Positions 55,964 to 64,000 of a DNA stretch of 64,000 bases are shown in pieces. Under the pieces are notes generated by a model. The model had not been told where the DNA came from. It saw only the letters and a list, made by a program, of their open reading frames with translations, and did no database searches. Made by a program: the position numbers and the translations under genes. The stretch's first letter is position 1, and each line of letters opens with the position of its first letter. This DNA is from Kitasatospora sp. MAA19 (GTDB lineage Bacteria; Actinomycetota; Actinomycetes; Streptomycetales; Streptomycetaceae): positions 372,001 to 436,000 of the forward strand of contig NZ_JARXYZ010000002.1 of NCBI RefSeq assembly GCF_029894125.1, written 5' to 3'.

Positions 55964-56389
55964 TCAACGGCCGACCGGGGCCCGCTTGGCCAGTCGCGCC
56001 CGCAGCAGGGTGGCGACCGCCTCGGCCAGCGCCACCGGGTCCACCGGCCGGGAGATCGCGGCGTCGGCCCGGCTCCACGCGGCCAGCCAGGAGTCCTGCG
56101 GCCGTCCGATCAGCACCAGCACCGGCGGGCAGCCGTAGATCTCGTCCTTGAGCTGGCGGCCGAGCCCGAGCCCGCCGGCCGGCACCGCCTCGCCGTCCAG
56201 GATGCAGAGGTCCACGCCGCCCTTCTCCAGTGCCTTCAGCACCGCGGGGGTGGTCGCGCACTCCAGGTAGGACAGTTCCGGAAGGTCCTCGGCGGGCCGA
56301 CGGCCGAGCGCCGTCAGCACCTGCTCGCGGGTGTTGCGGTCGTCGCTGTAGACGAGGACGGTGAGCGTCTCGTCGGTCGTGTACGCCAT
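55964..56389 (-). CDS. Receiver-like protein lacking the conserved lysine
   Basis: A 141-aa protein with the fold of a response-regulator receiver alone: LTVLVYSDDRNTREQV (acidic pair), D65 in LCILDGEAV, and a final strand where the conserved Lys-Pro reads Arg-Pro (ISRPVDP, residues 112-118). A normal phosphorylation switch is doubtful. ATG at 56389 has GAGGGAG upstream. It is divergent from ctaE and conserved in streptomycetes next to the cytochrome genes; the function is unknown. Confidence 0.75.
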   Translation of the reverse strand: MAYTTDETLTVLVYSDDRNTREQVLTALGRRPAEDLPELSYLECATTPAVLKALEKGGVDLCILDGEAVPAGGLGLGRQLKDEIYGCPPVLVLIGRPQDSWLAAWSRADAAISRPVDPVALAEAVATLLRARLAKRAPVGR

Positions 56390-56409
56390 GGGCCCTGCTC
56401 CCTCAAGTG

Positions 56410-56453
56410 TGATCCGGACCACGTTCGCCTGATCCGGATGCTACTCCGGATCA
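56410..56453 (-). promoter_or_regulatory. Three TGATCCGGA sites around a promoter
   Basis: TGATCCGGA occurs at 56410-56418 and 56430-56438, and inverted at 56445-56453. The last two form a perfect inverted repeat with a 6-base spacer, and a minus-strand -10 TAGCAT (56443-56438) lies in that spacer. The first two are 20 bp apart. The rest of the 395-base gap to ctaE (56454-56784) holds a GC palindrome (56703-56717) and no gene. Confidence 0.6.
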
Positions 56454-56784
56454 CCGCTCGCCGAGTCCCCCTCGCCGACGTTCCTTCTCAAGGCGCCGCG
56501 CCCGCGACTCACCCGCCCGGAGGACAGCCCGTCACCCGGACCCGCCCGGTCCACCCGTACGGCCGACACGGCGCCCGCGCCCTACCGCCGGAGGCTCCGC
56601 CAGACGTGCAACGACACGCTGGGCAGCGGGGTCGCAGGCTCCTCCGAGGAACCGTCAGAAAAGGGACACGCCGCTGCTCAGCCGCCATCCGGACACCCCG
56701 TCGCCCCCCAGGGGGGCATACCGCACGCACCGGACACTCCGAGGGACACCCCCCGACGTGAAGACGGAATAAGGGACCGACATA

Positions 56785-57405
56785 ATGTCCGTCGTGGCGA
56801 CAGCAACAGCAGTAGAAACCGGGCACGCGCACGGATCGGTCAACCGGCCGAACATGGTCAGCGTCGGAACGATCGTCTGGCTCAGTTCCGAGTTGATGTT
56901 CTTCGCGGCCCTCTTCGCGATGTACTTCACGCTCCGCTCCGTCAAGGGAGCCGAGTTCTGGACCGAGAAGGCGCACGCCCTCAATGTGCCCTTCTCCTCG
57001 GTCAACACCACGATCCTGGTGCTCTCCTCGCTGACCTGTCAGCTCGGCGTGTTCGCCGCCGAGCGCGGGGACGTGAAGAAGCTCCGCTCGTGGTTCGTCA
57101 TCACCTTCGTGATGGGCGCGATCTTCATCGGCGGCCAGATCTTCGAGTACACCGAGCTGGTCAAGAAGGACGGCCTCTCGCTGTCCTCCGACCCGTACGG
57201 CACGGTGTTCTACCTGACCACCGGCTTCCACGGTATGCACGTGACGGGTGGTCTGATCGCCTTCCTGCTGGTCCTGGGACGGACGTACGCAGCCAAGCGC
57301 TTCACGCACGAGCAGGCCACCGCCGCGATCGTCGTGTCGTACTACTGGCACTTCGTCGACGTCGTGTGGATCGGCCTGTTCGCGACCATCTACCTGATCA
57401 AGTAA
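56785..57405 (+). CDS. ctaE: Cytochrome c oxidase subunit III
   Basis: A 206-aa membrane protein with five helices, the short actinobacterial form of aa3 oxidase subunit III. Hallmarks are [38 protein letters not shown] and [14 protein letters not shown]. It heads the ctaE-qcrC-qcrA-qcrB block that builds the bcc-aa3 respiratory supercomplex in the membrane. AAGGGA lies upstream of the ATG. Confidence 0.96.
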   Translation: MSVVATATAVETGHAHGSVNRPNMVSVGTIVWLSSELMFFAALFAMYFTLRSVKGAEFWTEKAHALNVPFSSVNTTILVLSSLTCQLGVFAAERGDVKKLRSWFVITFVMGAIFIGGQIFEYTELVKKDGLSLSSDPYGTVFYLTTGFHGMHVTGGLIAFLLVLGRTYAAKRFTHEQATAAIVVSYYWHFVDVVWIGLFATIYLIK

Positions 57406-57592
57406 CCAGCTGATCAAGTCGCTGGCCACCGGCTTCGGTCCCCGCCCTCACCGGCGTCGGGCCGATTCTGCCGGTGGCGACGCTCCCACCGACCGACCGC
57501 GCGCGCAGCCCTAGACAGGCAGCCTCGTGCCGGCCAGACCGGCCGCCGGGTGCACCCACCAGTCGACCAGATCCTGACACCGGGGTTATTCC

Positions 57593-58402
57593 GTGAAAAA
57601 GCTCTCCGCACGACGGCGCCACCCATTGGCGGCGCTGGTCGTCCTACTTCTCGCCCTGGCGGCAACCGGGGGGCTGTACGCCGCGTTCGCGCCCGCCGAC
57701 AAGGCGCAGGCCGACGTCGCCGCGCAGTCGCTCGCGATCGATGAGGGCAAGAAGCTCTTCGCCGTGGGCTGCTCCTCGTGCCACGGCCTGAACGGCCAGG
57801 GCAGCAGCGACGGTCCGAGCCTGGTCGGCGTCGGCTCCGCCTCCGTCGACTTCCAGGTCGGCACCGGCCGCATGCCGGCCCAGCAGCCCGGCGCCCAGGT
57901 GCCGCGCAAGAAGAACATCTACTCGCAGGCGGAGATCGACCAGCTCGCCGCCTTCGTGGCCTCGCTCGGCCCCGGCCCGGTGACGCCGACCAAGGAGCAG
58001 TACACCTCGACCAACCCGGACGACATCTCCAAGGGTGGCGAGCTGTTCCGCACCAACTGCGCCCAGTGCCACAACTTCGCCGGCCAGGGCGGTGCCCTGA
58101 CCAAGGGCAAGTACGCCCCGGCGCTGGAGGGCGTGGACGCCAAGCACATCTACGAGGCCATGCAGACCGGCCCGCAGCAGATGCCGTCGTTCCCGGACAC
58201 CACCATGCCCGAGGAGCAGAAGAAGCAGATCGTGGCCTTCGTCCGCCACACCACCAACGATGAGCCCAACCCCGGCGGTCTCACGCTCGGCAGCCTCGGT
58301 CCGGTGACCGAGGGTCTGTTCGGCTGGATCTTCGGTCTCGGCACGCTCATCGCGGTCGCGATCTGGGTCGCCGCCCACACCACCAAGGCCAAGAAGTCAT
58401 GA
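57593..58402 (+). CDS. qcrC: Dihaem cytochrome c subunit of bcc complex
   Basis: A 269-aa protein with two CxxCH haem sites: CSSCH and CAQCH. An N-terminal membrane anchor (about 11-33) and a C-terminal membrane helix (about 240-262) hold the haem domains outside. This fused dihaem subunit replaces soluble cytochrome c in actinobacteria, passing electrons directly to aa3 oxidase. The start is GTG at 57593 with a weak ribosome-binding site; the stop overlaps qcrA (ATGA). Confidence 0.95.
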   Translation: MKKLSARRRHPLAALVVLLLALAATGGLYAAFAPADKAQADVAAQSLAIDEGKKLFAVGCSSCHGLNGQGSSDGPSLVGVGSASVDFQVGTGRMPAQQPGAQVPRKKNIYSQAEIDQLAAFVASLGPGPVTPTKEQYTSTNPDDISKGGELFRTNCAQCHNFAGQGGALTKGKYAPALEGVDAKHIYEAMQTGPQQMPSFPDTTMPEEQKKQIVAFVRHTTNDEPNPGGLTLGSLGPVTEGLFGWIFGLGTLIAVAIWVAAHTTKAKKS

Positions 58403-59463
58403 GCCACGACATGTCAGAAGAGAAGCTTCCGGAGTCACACGGCTCCGCCGGTGAGGTCGCCGAGCACGGCGACCCGTTCGCCGACCCGGGCCTGCCGGCT
58501 CACGAGCCCCGCCGCACCGACATCGACGAGCGGGCCGCCCAGCGGGCCGAGCGCCAGGTCTCGCTGATGTTCGTGGTCTCGATGATCGCCACCGTCGGCT
58601 TCATCGCCTCGTACGTGGCCATCGACCCGGACAAGATCGTCTACATCTTCCCGCTCGGTCACGTCAGCGCGCTGAACTTCGCGCTCGGCCTGACCCTGGG
58701 CGTCGCGCTGTTCATGATCGGCGCGGGTGCGGTCCACTGGGCCCGCACGCTGATGTCGGACGTCGAGCTGCCGGCCGAGCGTCACCCGATCGAGGCTGAC
58801 GACGAGGTCCGCGCGGACGTCATCGACCAGTTCAAGACCGGTGCCGCGGAGTCCGGCTTCGGCCGCCGCAAGATGATCCGCAACACCCTCATCGGCTCGA
58901 TGGCGCTGGTCCCGCTCTCCGGCGTGGTCCTGCTCCGCGACCTCGGCCCGCTGCCCGAGAAGAAGCTGAAGGAGACGGGCTGGAAGGAGGCGACCCCGGT
59001 CAAGCCGCTGCAGCTCATCAACATGAGCACCAGCCAGCCGATGAAGGCCGAGGACATCGTCGTCGGCTCGCTGACCTTCGCCATGCCCGAGGGCCTGCAC
59101 GTCCACGACGAGGACTTCCAGCAGGCGATCGCCAAGGACGCCCTGATGCTCGTGCGCATCGCGCCGGACGACATCAAGGACGACAAGTCCCGGGAGAAGG
59201 GCTTCGAGGGCATCCTCGCCTACTCCAAGATCTGCACGCACGTCGGCTGCCCGATCAGCCTCTACGAGCAGCAGACCCACCACGCGCTCTGCCCCTGCCA
59301 CCAGTCGACCTTCGACCTGGCGGACGGCGCGCGCGTCATCTTCGGCCCGGCCGGCCACCCGCTGCCGCAGCTGAAGATCACCACTGACGAGAAGGGCTTC
59401 CTGGTCGCCACCGGCGACTTCGAGGAGCCCGTCGGCCCGAGCTACTGGGAGCGTGCTCGATGA
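58399..59463 (+). CDS. qcrA: Rieske iron-sulfur subunit of bcc complex
   Basis: A 354-aa protein with three membrane helices (about 55-75, 93-115 and 160-180), as usual in actinobacteria, and a C-terminal Rieske domain. The [2Fe-2S] ligands are in CTHVGC and CPCHQS. It overlaps qcrC and qcrB by ATGA, so the three genes are coupled. It takes electrons from menaquinol at the Qo site. Confidence 0.96.
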   Translation: MSHDMSEEKLPESHGSAGEVAEHGDPFADPGLPAHEPRRTDIDERAAQRAERQVSLMFVVSMIATVGFIASYVAIDPDKIVYIFPLGHVSALNFALGLTLGVALFMIGAGAVHWARTLMSDVELPAERHPIEADDEVRADVIDQFKTGAAESGFGRRKMIRNTLIGSMALVPLSGVVLLRDLGPLPEKKLKETGWKEATPVKPLQLINMSTSQPMKAEDIVVGSLTFAMPEGLHVHDEDFQQAIAKDALMLVRIAPDDIKDDKSREKGFEGILAYSKICTHVGCPISLYEQQTHHALCPCHQSTFDLADGARVIFGPAGHPLPQLKITTDEKGFLVATGDFEEPVGPSYWERAR

Positions 59464-61118
59464 GTAGCGCGAGCAGCACCACCTCCGGTGCCGCCAAGCC
59501 CGCCAGCACGCGCGCCAAGCCCGCCAACAAGTGGGAAGCCGCCGCGGACTGGACGGACGGCAGGCTGGGGATCTACTCCCTCGCCAAGGCCAACCTGCGC
59601 AAGATCTTCCCGGACCACTGGTCCTTCATGCTGGGCGAGATCTGCCTCTACACGTTCGTCATCATCATCCTGACCGGTGTCTACCTGACGCTGTTCTTCA
59701 AGCCCTCGATGGCCGAGGTCGTCTACAACGGCTCGTACGTCCCGCTCAAGGGCATCGGGATGTCCGAGGCGTACGCGTCGACGGTCGACATCAGCTTCGA
59801 GGTCCGCGGCGGTCTGCTGATCCGTCAGATCCACCACTGGGCCGCCCTGGTCTTCGTGGCCGCGATGCTCGTGCACATGATGCGCGTGTTCTTCACCGGC
59901 GCGTTCCGCAAGCCGCGTGAGATCAACTGGGTCTTCGGCTTCCTGCTGCTGGTCCTGGGCATGTTCGACGGCTTCTTCGGCTACTCGCTGCCGGACGACC
60001 TGCTGTCGGGCACCGGTATCCGCTTCATGGAAGGCGCGATCCTCGCCGTCCCGCTGGTCGGCACCTACGTCCAGATGTTCCTGTTCGGGGGCGAGTTCCC
60101 CGGCCACGACATCGTGCCGCGCTTCTTCACGATCCACGTGCTGCTGATCCCGGGCATCATGCTCGGCCTGCTGGTGGCGCACCTGATCCTGGTCTTCTAC
60201 CACAAGCACACCCAGTGGGCGGGCCCGGGCAAGACCGAGAAGAACGTCGTCGGCATGCCGCTGATGCCGGTCTACATGGCCAAGGCCGGTGGCTTCTTCT
60301 TCCTGGTGTTCGGTCTGATCGCCGCCATCTCGGCGATCGCCACGATCAACCCGATCTGGGCGTACGGCCCGTACCGCCCGGACCAGGTCTCCACGGACGC
60401 CCAGCCCGACTGGTACATGGGCTTCTCCGAGGGTCTGATCCGTGTCATGCCGGGCTGGGAGGTCGGCCTGTGGGGCCACACCCTGAACCTGGGTGTCTTC
60501 ATCCCGCTGATGATCTTCCCGCTGGTCCTGGTCTCGATCGCGGTCTACCCGTTCATCGAGGGCTGGATCACCGGCGACAAGCGCGAGCACCACATCCTGG
60601 ACCGCCCGCGCAACGCCCCGGTCCGCACCGCGCTCGGCGCCGCCTGGATCAGCCTGTACCTGGTGCTGCTGGTCGGTGGTGGCAACGACCTGTTCGCCAC
60701 CCACCTGCACCTGTCGATCAACTCGATCACCTACTTCGTCCGCGTCGGCTTCTTCGCGGTGCCGGTCATCACCTTCATCATCACCAAGCGCTGGTGCCTC
60801 GGCCTCCAGCGCCGGGACAAGGAGAAGGTGCTGCACGGCCGCGAGACGGGCGTCATCAAGCGCCTGCCGCACGGCGAGTTCGTCGAGGTGCACGCCCAGC
60901 TGCCGCAGAAGGACCTGTACAAGCTCACCGCGCACGAGCAGATCCAGCCGGTCGAGCTGCCGGCCCAGACGGACGAGAACGGCGTGGCCGCCAAGTCCGG
61001 TCTGCTCAACCGCACCCGGGCCAAGCTCTCCCGCGGCTTCTACGGCGGCGGCAGCCAGATCCCCAAGCCGACGTCCGAGGAGCACCACGAGATCACCAGC
61101 GGCCACGGCCACCACTGA
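59460..61118 (+). CDS. qcrB: Cytochrome b subunit of bcc complex
   Basis: A 552-aa membrane protein with eight or more helices. The haem b histidines are in QIHHWAALVFVAAMLVH and TIHVLLIPG...LVFYHKH. The Qo-site PEWY motif reads QPDWYMG, the usual actinobacterial PDWY variant. An actinobacterial C-terminal extension of about 120 residues follows the last helix. A strong terminator lies just after it. Confidence 0.96.
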   Translation: MSSASSTTSGAAKPASTRAKPANKWEAAADWTDGRLGIYSLAKANLRKIFPDHWSFMLGEICLYTFVIIILTGVYLTLFFKPSMAEVVYNGSYVPLKGIGMSEAYASTVDISFEVRGGLLIRQIHHWAALVFVAAMLVHMMRVFFTGAFRKPREINWVFGFLLLVLGMFDGFFGYSLPDDLLSGTGIRFMEGAILAVPLVGTYVQMFLFGGEFPGHDIVPRFFTIHVLLIPGIMLGLLVAHLILVFYHKHTQWAGPGKTEKNVVGMPLMPVYMAKAGGFFFLVFGLIAAISAIATINPIWAYGPYRPDQVSTDAQPDWYMGFSEGLIRVMPGWEVGLWGHTLNLGVFIPLMIFPLVLVSIAVYPFIEGWITGDKREHHILDRPRNAPVRTALGAAWISLYLVLLVGGGNDLFATHLHLSINSITYFVRVGFFAVPVITFIITKRWCLGLQRRDKEKVLHGRETGVIKRLPHGEFVEVHAQLPQKDLYKLTAHEQIQPVELPAQTDENGVAAKSGLLNRTRAKLSRGFYGGGSQIPKPTSEEHHEITSGHGHH

Positions 61119-61142
61119 TCCCGTACGCGCCACAGCGTCACA

Positions 61143-61187
61143 CCCGAGGGCCGCTGACCAGAGTTCTTCTGGTCGGCGGCCCTCGGG
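61143..61187 (+). terminator. Terminator of the ctaE-qcr block
   Basis: A 20-bp stem (61143-61162 and 61168-61187) with one G-U pair and a 5-base loop lies 25 bases after the qcrB stop and is followed by CTTTCCC. Confidence 0.85.
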
Positions 61188-61226
61188 CTTTCCCGTCCCC
61201 CCGTCCGCACCCTCCAGGAGCCCCTC

Positions 61227-61598
61227 GTGCAGTTGTCCGTCGACCCCGCCGCTGCCACTCCCCCGTACGAGCAGATCCGGGCCCAGATCGCCGAGCGGGC
61301 CCGCTCCGGCGAGCTGCCGACCGGGCTGCGGCTGCCCACCGTCCGGGCCCTGGCCGAGGAACTGGGACTGGCCGCGGGGACGGTCGCCCGGGCCTACCGG
61401 GAGCTGGAGGCGGACGGCGTGGTGGAGACCCACGGCCGGCGGGGCACCCTGATCGCCGCCACCGGCGACACCGCGCACCGGCTGGCCGCCGCGGCCGCCA
61501 CCGAGTACGCCGAGCGGGCGACCCGGCTCGGGCTCTCGCACGCGGACGCGCTGGCCGCGGTGGACACCGCCCTGCGGCTGGCCTACGCGGGGGCCTGA
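61227..61598 (+). CDS. Short GntR-family regulator (YtrA type)
   Basis: A 123-aa transcription factor with an N-terminal winged helix (PPYEQIRAQIAERARSGELPTGLRLPTVRALAEELGLAAGTVARAYRELEADGVVETHGRRGTL split over residues 13-76) and a short helical C-terminal tail. This length is typical of the YtrA subfamily. GTG at 61227 has AGGAG 7 bases upstream. No ABC-transporter genes, its usual partners, are adjacent. Confidence 0.88.
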   Translation: MQLSVDPAAATPPYEQIRAQIAERARSGELPTGLRLPTVRALAEELGLAAGTVARAYRELEADGVVETHGRRGTLIAATGDTAHRLAAAAATEYAERATRLGLSHADALAAVDTALRLAYAGA

Positions 61599-61627
61599 GG
61601 AGGCCTGCACGGGCCCGCCACGGGGGC

Positions 61628-62881
61628 TCAGACCTCCGGGCGGATCATCCCGGCGGCGTGGGCCTGGGAGGCCGGACCGGTGGTGCTGAGGGGCTGTCCC
61701 AGGGCGCTGTGCTTGACCCAGTCCGTCCAGGAGACGTTCCAGTCCCCGAAGCCGTTGCCGAACGGCTCCATGGTGGCGCCGTGGCTGTTCACCACCGTCA
61801 CCAGGTCCCCCACCCTGGTGTTCCGGTAGAACCACTTGGCGTCGTCGGTGCTCATGCCGGTACACCCGTGGCTGACGTTCGCCACGCCCTGCGAGCTCAC
61901 CGACCAGGGCGCCGCGTGGACGTACTCGCCGCTCCAGGTCACCCGGGTGGCCCACTCCACGTCGAGGTCGTAGGCCTCCGAGCTGCCGGCCGCTATCCCG
62001 ATCGTCTCGCCGTTCATCCGGACGGAGCGCTCCTGGCCGAGCACCACCTTGACGCCGTTGCGGGTGTCGAAGCCGGGCTTACCGGTGGTCACCGGGATGC
62101 GTCGGACCCTCTTGCCGTCGCGGAGCAGGGTGAGCTCGTGGGTGGCCGCGTCGACCACCGACTCGACCCGGTCGCCGATCCGCAGGCTCAGCGCGCTGCG
62201 GTCGCCGCCGTAGAGGCCGTCCGCGATCCGGCTGCCGGTGCCGTCGAAGGCCAGCGAGACGGTGGCCCCGGACGGCCAGTACTCCTCCGGGCGGAAGTGC
62301 AGGTTCTTGTCGTCCACCCAGTACCAGGCGCCGGTGACGGCGGGTTGGGAGGCGACGGTCAGGGCGTGCTCGACCTCCTGGCGGGCCTGGGGGTCCTTCA
62401 CCGCCTCGGACAGCTGCACGGTGAGCGGCTGGCCGACGCCGTAGACGCCACTGCCGGAGGAGTCCGGTCCCAGCTTCGCGGTCAGCAGCCGCTGCGCGGC
62501 GAGGGTGCTGAAGCCCGCGGTGGTGTCCCCGCGGCCGCCCTTGCCGTTGTCGGCGGCGATCCGCACCGAGTAGTCGGTGCCGGCCTTCAGCCGGCCGGTG
62601 GTCTGCCAGCTGTGCTGGTCCTCGGCGAGCTGTCCGGCCACCACCCTGCCGTCCGGGCCGACCACGGTGACGTCGGTGAGCCGGCTGCCGGGCACCGAGG
62701 TCACCGTGACCGGCCGGGAGGGATCGACCTTGCCCACCGCCGAGAGATGGACGAGCGGGGCCGCGTCGATCCGGTGGGGACCGGTCGCCTCGTCGCCGAA
62801 CGAGCAGGCGGCCAGCGGGGCCAGCACTGCGAGGGTCAGCGAGATGCCGCCGATACCTGCGATTCCGCGCCTGTCGGCCAT
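61628..62881 (-). CDS. L,D-transpeptidase lipoprotein
   Basis: A 417-aa secreted enzyme that makes 3-3 peptidoglycan crosslinks. The lipobox is LAAC (PLAACSFGD), anchoring it to the outer membrane face. Two Ig-like domains (about 45-260) precede the YkuD domain, where the catalytic Cys lies in VSHGCTGMS. GGAGG lies 5 bases before the ATG. The domain order matches mycobacterial Ldt proteins. Confidence 0.92.
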   Translation of the reverse strand: MADRRGIAGIGGISLTLAVLAPLAACSFGDEATGPHRIDAAPLVHLSAVGKVDPSRPVTVTSVPGSRLTDVTVVGPDGRVVAGQLAEDQHSWQTTGRLKAGTDYSVRIAADNGKGGRGDTTAGFSTLAAQRLLTAKLGPDSSGSGVYGVGQPLTVQLSEAVKDPQARQEVEHALTVASQPAVTGAWYWVDDKNLHFRPEEYWPSGATVSLAFDGTGSRIADGLYGGDRSALSLRIGDRVESVVDAATHELTLLRDGKRVRRIPVTTGKPGFDTRNGVKVVLGQERSVRMNGETIGIAAGSSEAYDLDVEWATRVTWSGEYVHAAPWSVSSQGVANVSHGCTGMSTDDAKWFYRNTRVGDLVTVVNSHGATMEPFGNGFGDWNVSWTDWVKHSALGQPLSTTGPASQAHAAGMIRPEV

Positions 62882-62997
62882 GACCGCCTCCGAGGGTTCG
62901 CATGATTGATCAGATCGTAGGAACGGCATGGGGCGAAGCGACATCCGAGCGACCATCCGTTCACCCGGGCGAGTGAGGCGGTCACCCTGGGGAAGCA

Positions 62998-63035
62998 ACA
63001 GGGCCGGTCCCCCCGTGCGGGGGGACCGGCCCTGT
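62998..63035 (-). terminator. Terminator of the cta operon (minus strand)
   Basis: A perfect 17-bp stem (62998-63014 and 63019-63035) with a 4-base loop lies just after the ctaF stop, read on the minus strand. Confidence 0.8.
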
Positions 63036-63058
63036 CGTCGACGGTGGAACCAGGGAAC

Positions 63059-63475
63059 CTACTGGTTCTGGTTCTCACCCCGGTAGAACTCGAAGACCCA
63101 GCCGAAGAGGCCGATCAGGATGATCGGGATCGACCAGAACAGCAGCCACCAGCCGAAGATCACACCGAGGAACGCCAGCGAGCCACCGATCGCCAGGGAG
63201 AGCGGCTGCCAGCTGTGCGGGGCGAAGAAGCCCAGCTCGCCGGAGTCGTCCGCGACCTCGGCCTCGGGGTTGTCACCCGCGCCGCTGTCCACCCGGCGGG
63301 CGGTGAAGGCGAGGTAGTACCCGATGAAGGCGCAGAGCGAGAAGGCGAGGAAGAGCGCGGTGGTGCCGGCCGCCTCGATCCCGTGGTCCGAGTGGTTGGT
63401 CCACAGGCCGTAGGTGATGGCCATGGCGAGGACGAAGACCGCCAGGCCGAGGAAGATCTTTCCCTGTTCCCTCAT
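63059..63475 (-). CDS. ctaF: Cytochrome c oxidase subunit IV (actinobacterial)
   Basis: A 138-aa membrane protein with four helices in two pairs separated by an acidic loop (GAGDNPEAEVADDSGE). It is the small subunit IV of the actinobacterial aa3 oxidase. The start overlaps the ctaD stop (TGATG), so translation is coupled. Confidence 0.94.
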   Translation of the reverse strand: MREQGKIFLGLAVFVLAMAITYGLWTNHSDHGIEAAGTTALFLAFSLCAFIGYYLAFTARRVDSGAGDNPEAEVADDSGELGFFAPHSWQPLSLAIGGSLAFLGVIFGWWLLFWSIPIILIGLFGWVFEFYRGENQNQ

Positions 63476-64000
63476 CAGGCGTCGCCCTCCTTCTTACCCT
63501 TGTCCAGCTTCGGGGCGTCGTACTTCGCCGGGGTCACACCGGCGAGGTGCTTGGCCGGCTCACCGTGGTTCTCCAGGTAGTCCAGCGCGGCGATCTCCGG
63601 GTGGTGGAGGTCGAAGGCCGGGGATTCGGAGCGGATCCGGGGCAGGGTGAGGAAGTTGTGCCGCGGCGGCGGGCAGGAGGTCGCCCACTCCAGCGAGCGG
63701 CCGTAGCCCCACGGGTCGTCGACCTCGATCTTCTCGCCGTACTTGGCGGTCTTCCACACGTTGTAGAGGAACGGCAGCATCGAGGCGCCGAGCACGAACG
63801 AACCGATGGTCGAGACGGTGTTCAGCGTGGTGAAGCCGTCCGAGGCCAGGTAGTCGGCGTAGCGGCGGGGCATGCCCTCCGCACCGAGCCAGTGCTGGAC
63901 CAGGAAGGTGGTGTGGAAGCCGAAGAACAGCGTCCAGAAGGTGATCTTGCCGAGGCGCTCGTCCAGCATCTTGCCGGTCATCTTCGGCCACCAGAAGTGG
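63475..64000 (-). CDS. ctaD: Cytochrome c oxidase subunit I, C-terminal part
   Basis: The last 174 codons of ctaD; the gene continues past the right edge. The helix segment [14 protein letters not shown] with [24 protein letters not shown] is typical of subunit I, and the final polar tail is extended in actinobacteria. The haem a3 and CuB ligands lie outside the window. It is cotranscribed with ctaF. Confidence 0.94.
   Translation of the reverse strand, partial: HFWWPKMTGKMLDERLGKITFWTLFFGFHTTFLVQHWLGAEGMPRRYADYLASDGFTTLNTVSTIGSFVLGASMLPFLYNVWKTAKYGEKIEVDDPWGYGRSLEWATSCPPPRHNFLTLPRIRSESPAFDLHHPEIAALDYLENHGEPAKHLAGVTPAKYDAPKLDKGKKEGDA

Noticed and set aside
56703..56717. C7/G7 palindrome upstream of ctaE as an operator
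   Set aside because: A run of C then G is expected by chance at this GC content and cannot form a stable hairpin with a 1-base loop.

Overview
The window is about 73% G+C with strong third-position GC bias. It reads as chromosomal core DNA of a Streptomyces or Kitasatospora-type actinomycete. Gene content and order support this: dcw cluster end, metF/idsA, PASTA kinase, bfr/bfd, class II DAHP synthase with trpEG, macRS, glkA, three NlpC/P60 genes, and the qcr/cta respiratory genes. I see no tRNA, rRNA, CRISPR array, insertion sequence, prophage or secondary-metabolite cluster.

Layout. (1) 1-10.1 kb: the start of the division/cell-wall cluster on the minus strand (murE partial, ftsI, ftsL, rsmH), then on plus a beta-carbonic anhydrase and a moxR / DUF58 / transglutaminase operon. 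(2) 10.2-16 kb: small conserved actinobacterial genes (DUF3040, a methyltransferase, a HEPN-type protein, DUF4126, a CrtI-like flavoprotein, a Q/Y-rich membrane protein). (3) 16-25 kb: one-carbon, isoprenoid and thiamine genes (metF, polyprenyl synthase, thiE, a TPP riboswitch with thiO-thiS-thiG) and a PASTA Ser/Thr kinase. (4) 25-30.6 kb: iron storage (bfr, bfd with iron boxes), class II DAHP synthase, and a complete trp attenuator ahead of a fused anthranilate synthase. (5) 30.6-44.4 kb: the MacRS-type two-component pair, acyltransferase, esterase, EEP-family protein, glucokinase, ArsA-like protein, SRPBCC protein, fadD, a PimB-type mannosyltransferase and a GT87 membrane mannosyltransferase. 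(6) 44.5-56.4 kb: a secreted gluzincin, three coiled-coil NlpC/P60 peptidoglycan hydrolases (one under a c-di-AMP/ydaO riboswitch), a NYN-domain protein, a rhomboid, a lone RAM domain, a class V aminotransferase under a SAM-IV riboswitch, trpD and a pseudo-receiver. (7) 56.8-64 kb: the cytochrome bcc-aa3 supercomplex genes (ctaE-qcrC-qcrA-qcrB; ctaD-ctaF on minus), flanking a GntR regulator and an L,D-transpeptidase lipoprotein.

The gene order resembles, from memory, the Mycobacterium tuberculosis stretch from pbpB to ctaC (about Rv2163c to Rv2200c), so this is an ancient actinobacterial envelope/respiration neighbourhood rather than an accessory island.

The most interesting content is regulatory. 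I find three riboswitches (TPP, ydaO, SAM-IV), a leaderless trp leader peptide with a full attenuator, and at least seven genes whose start codon lies 6-8 bases after a TANNNT -10 box. There is also a tandemly duplicated ribosome-binding/start region that creates a six-codon minicistron, several unassigned operator-like palindromes, and a palindromic element present twice at the ends of convergent gene pairs. I found no convincing new multi-gene system.
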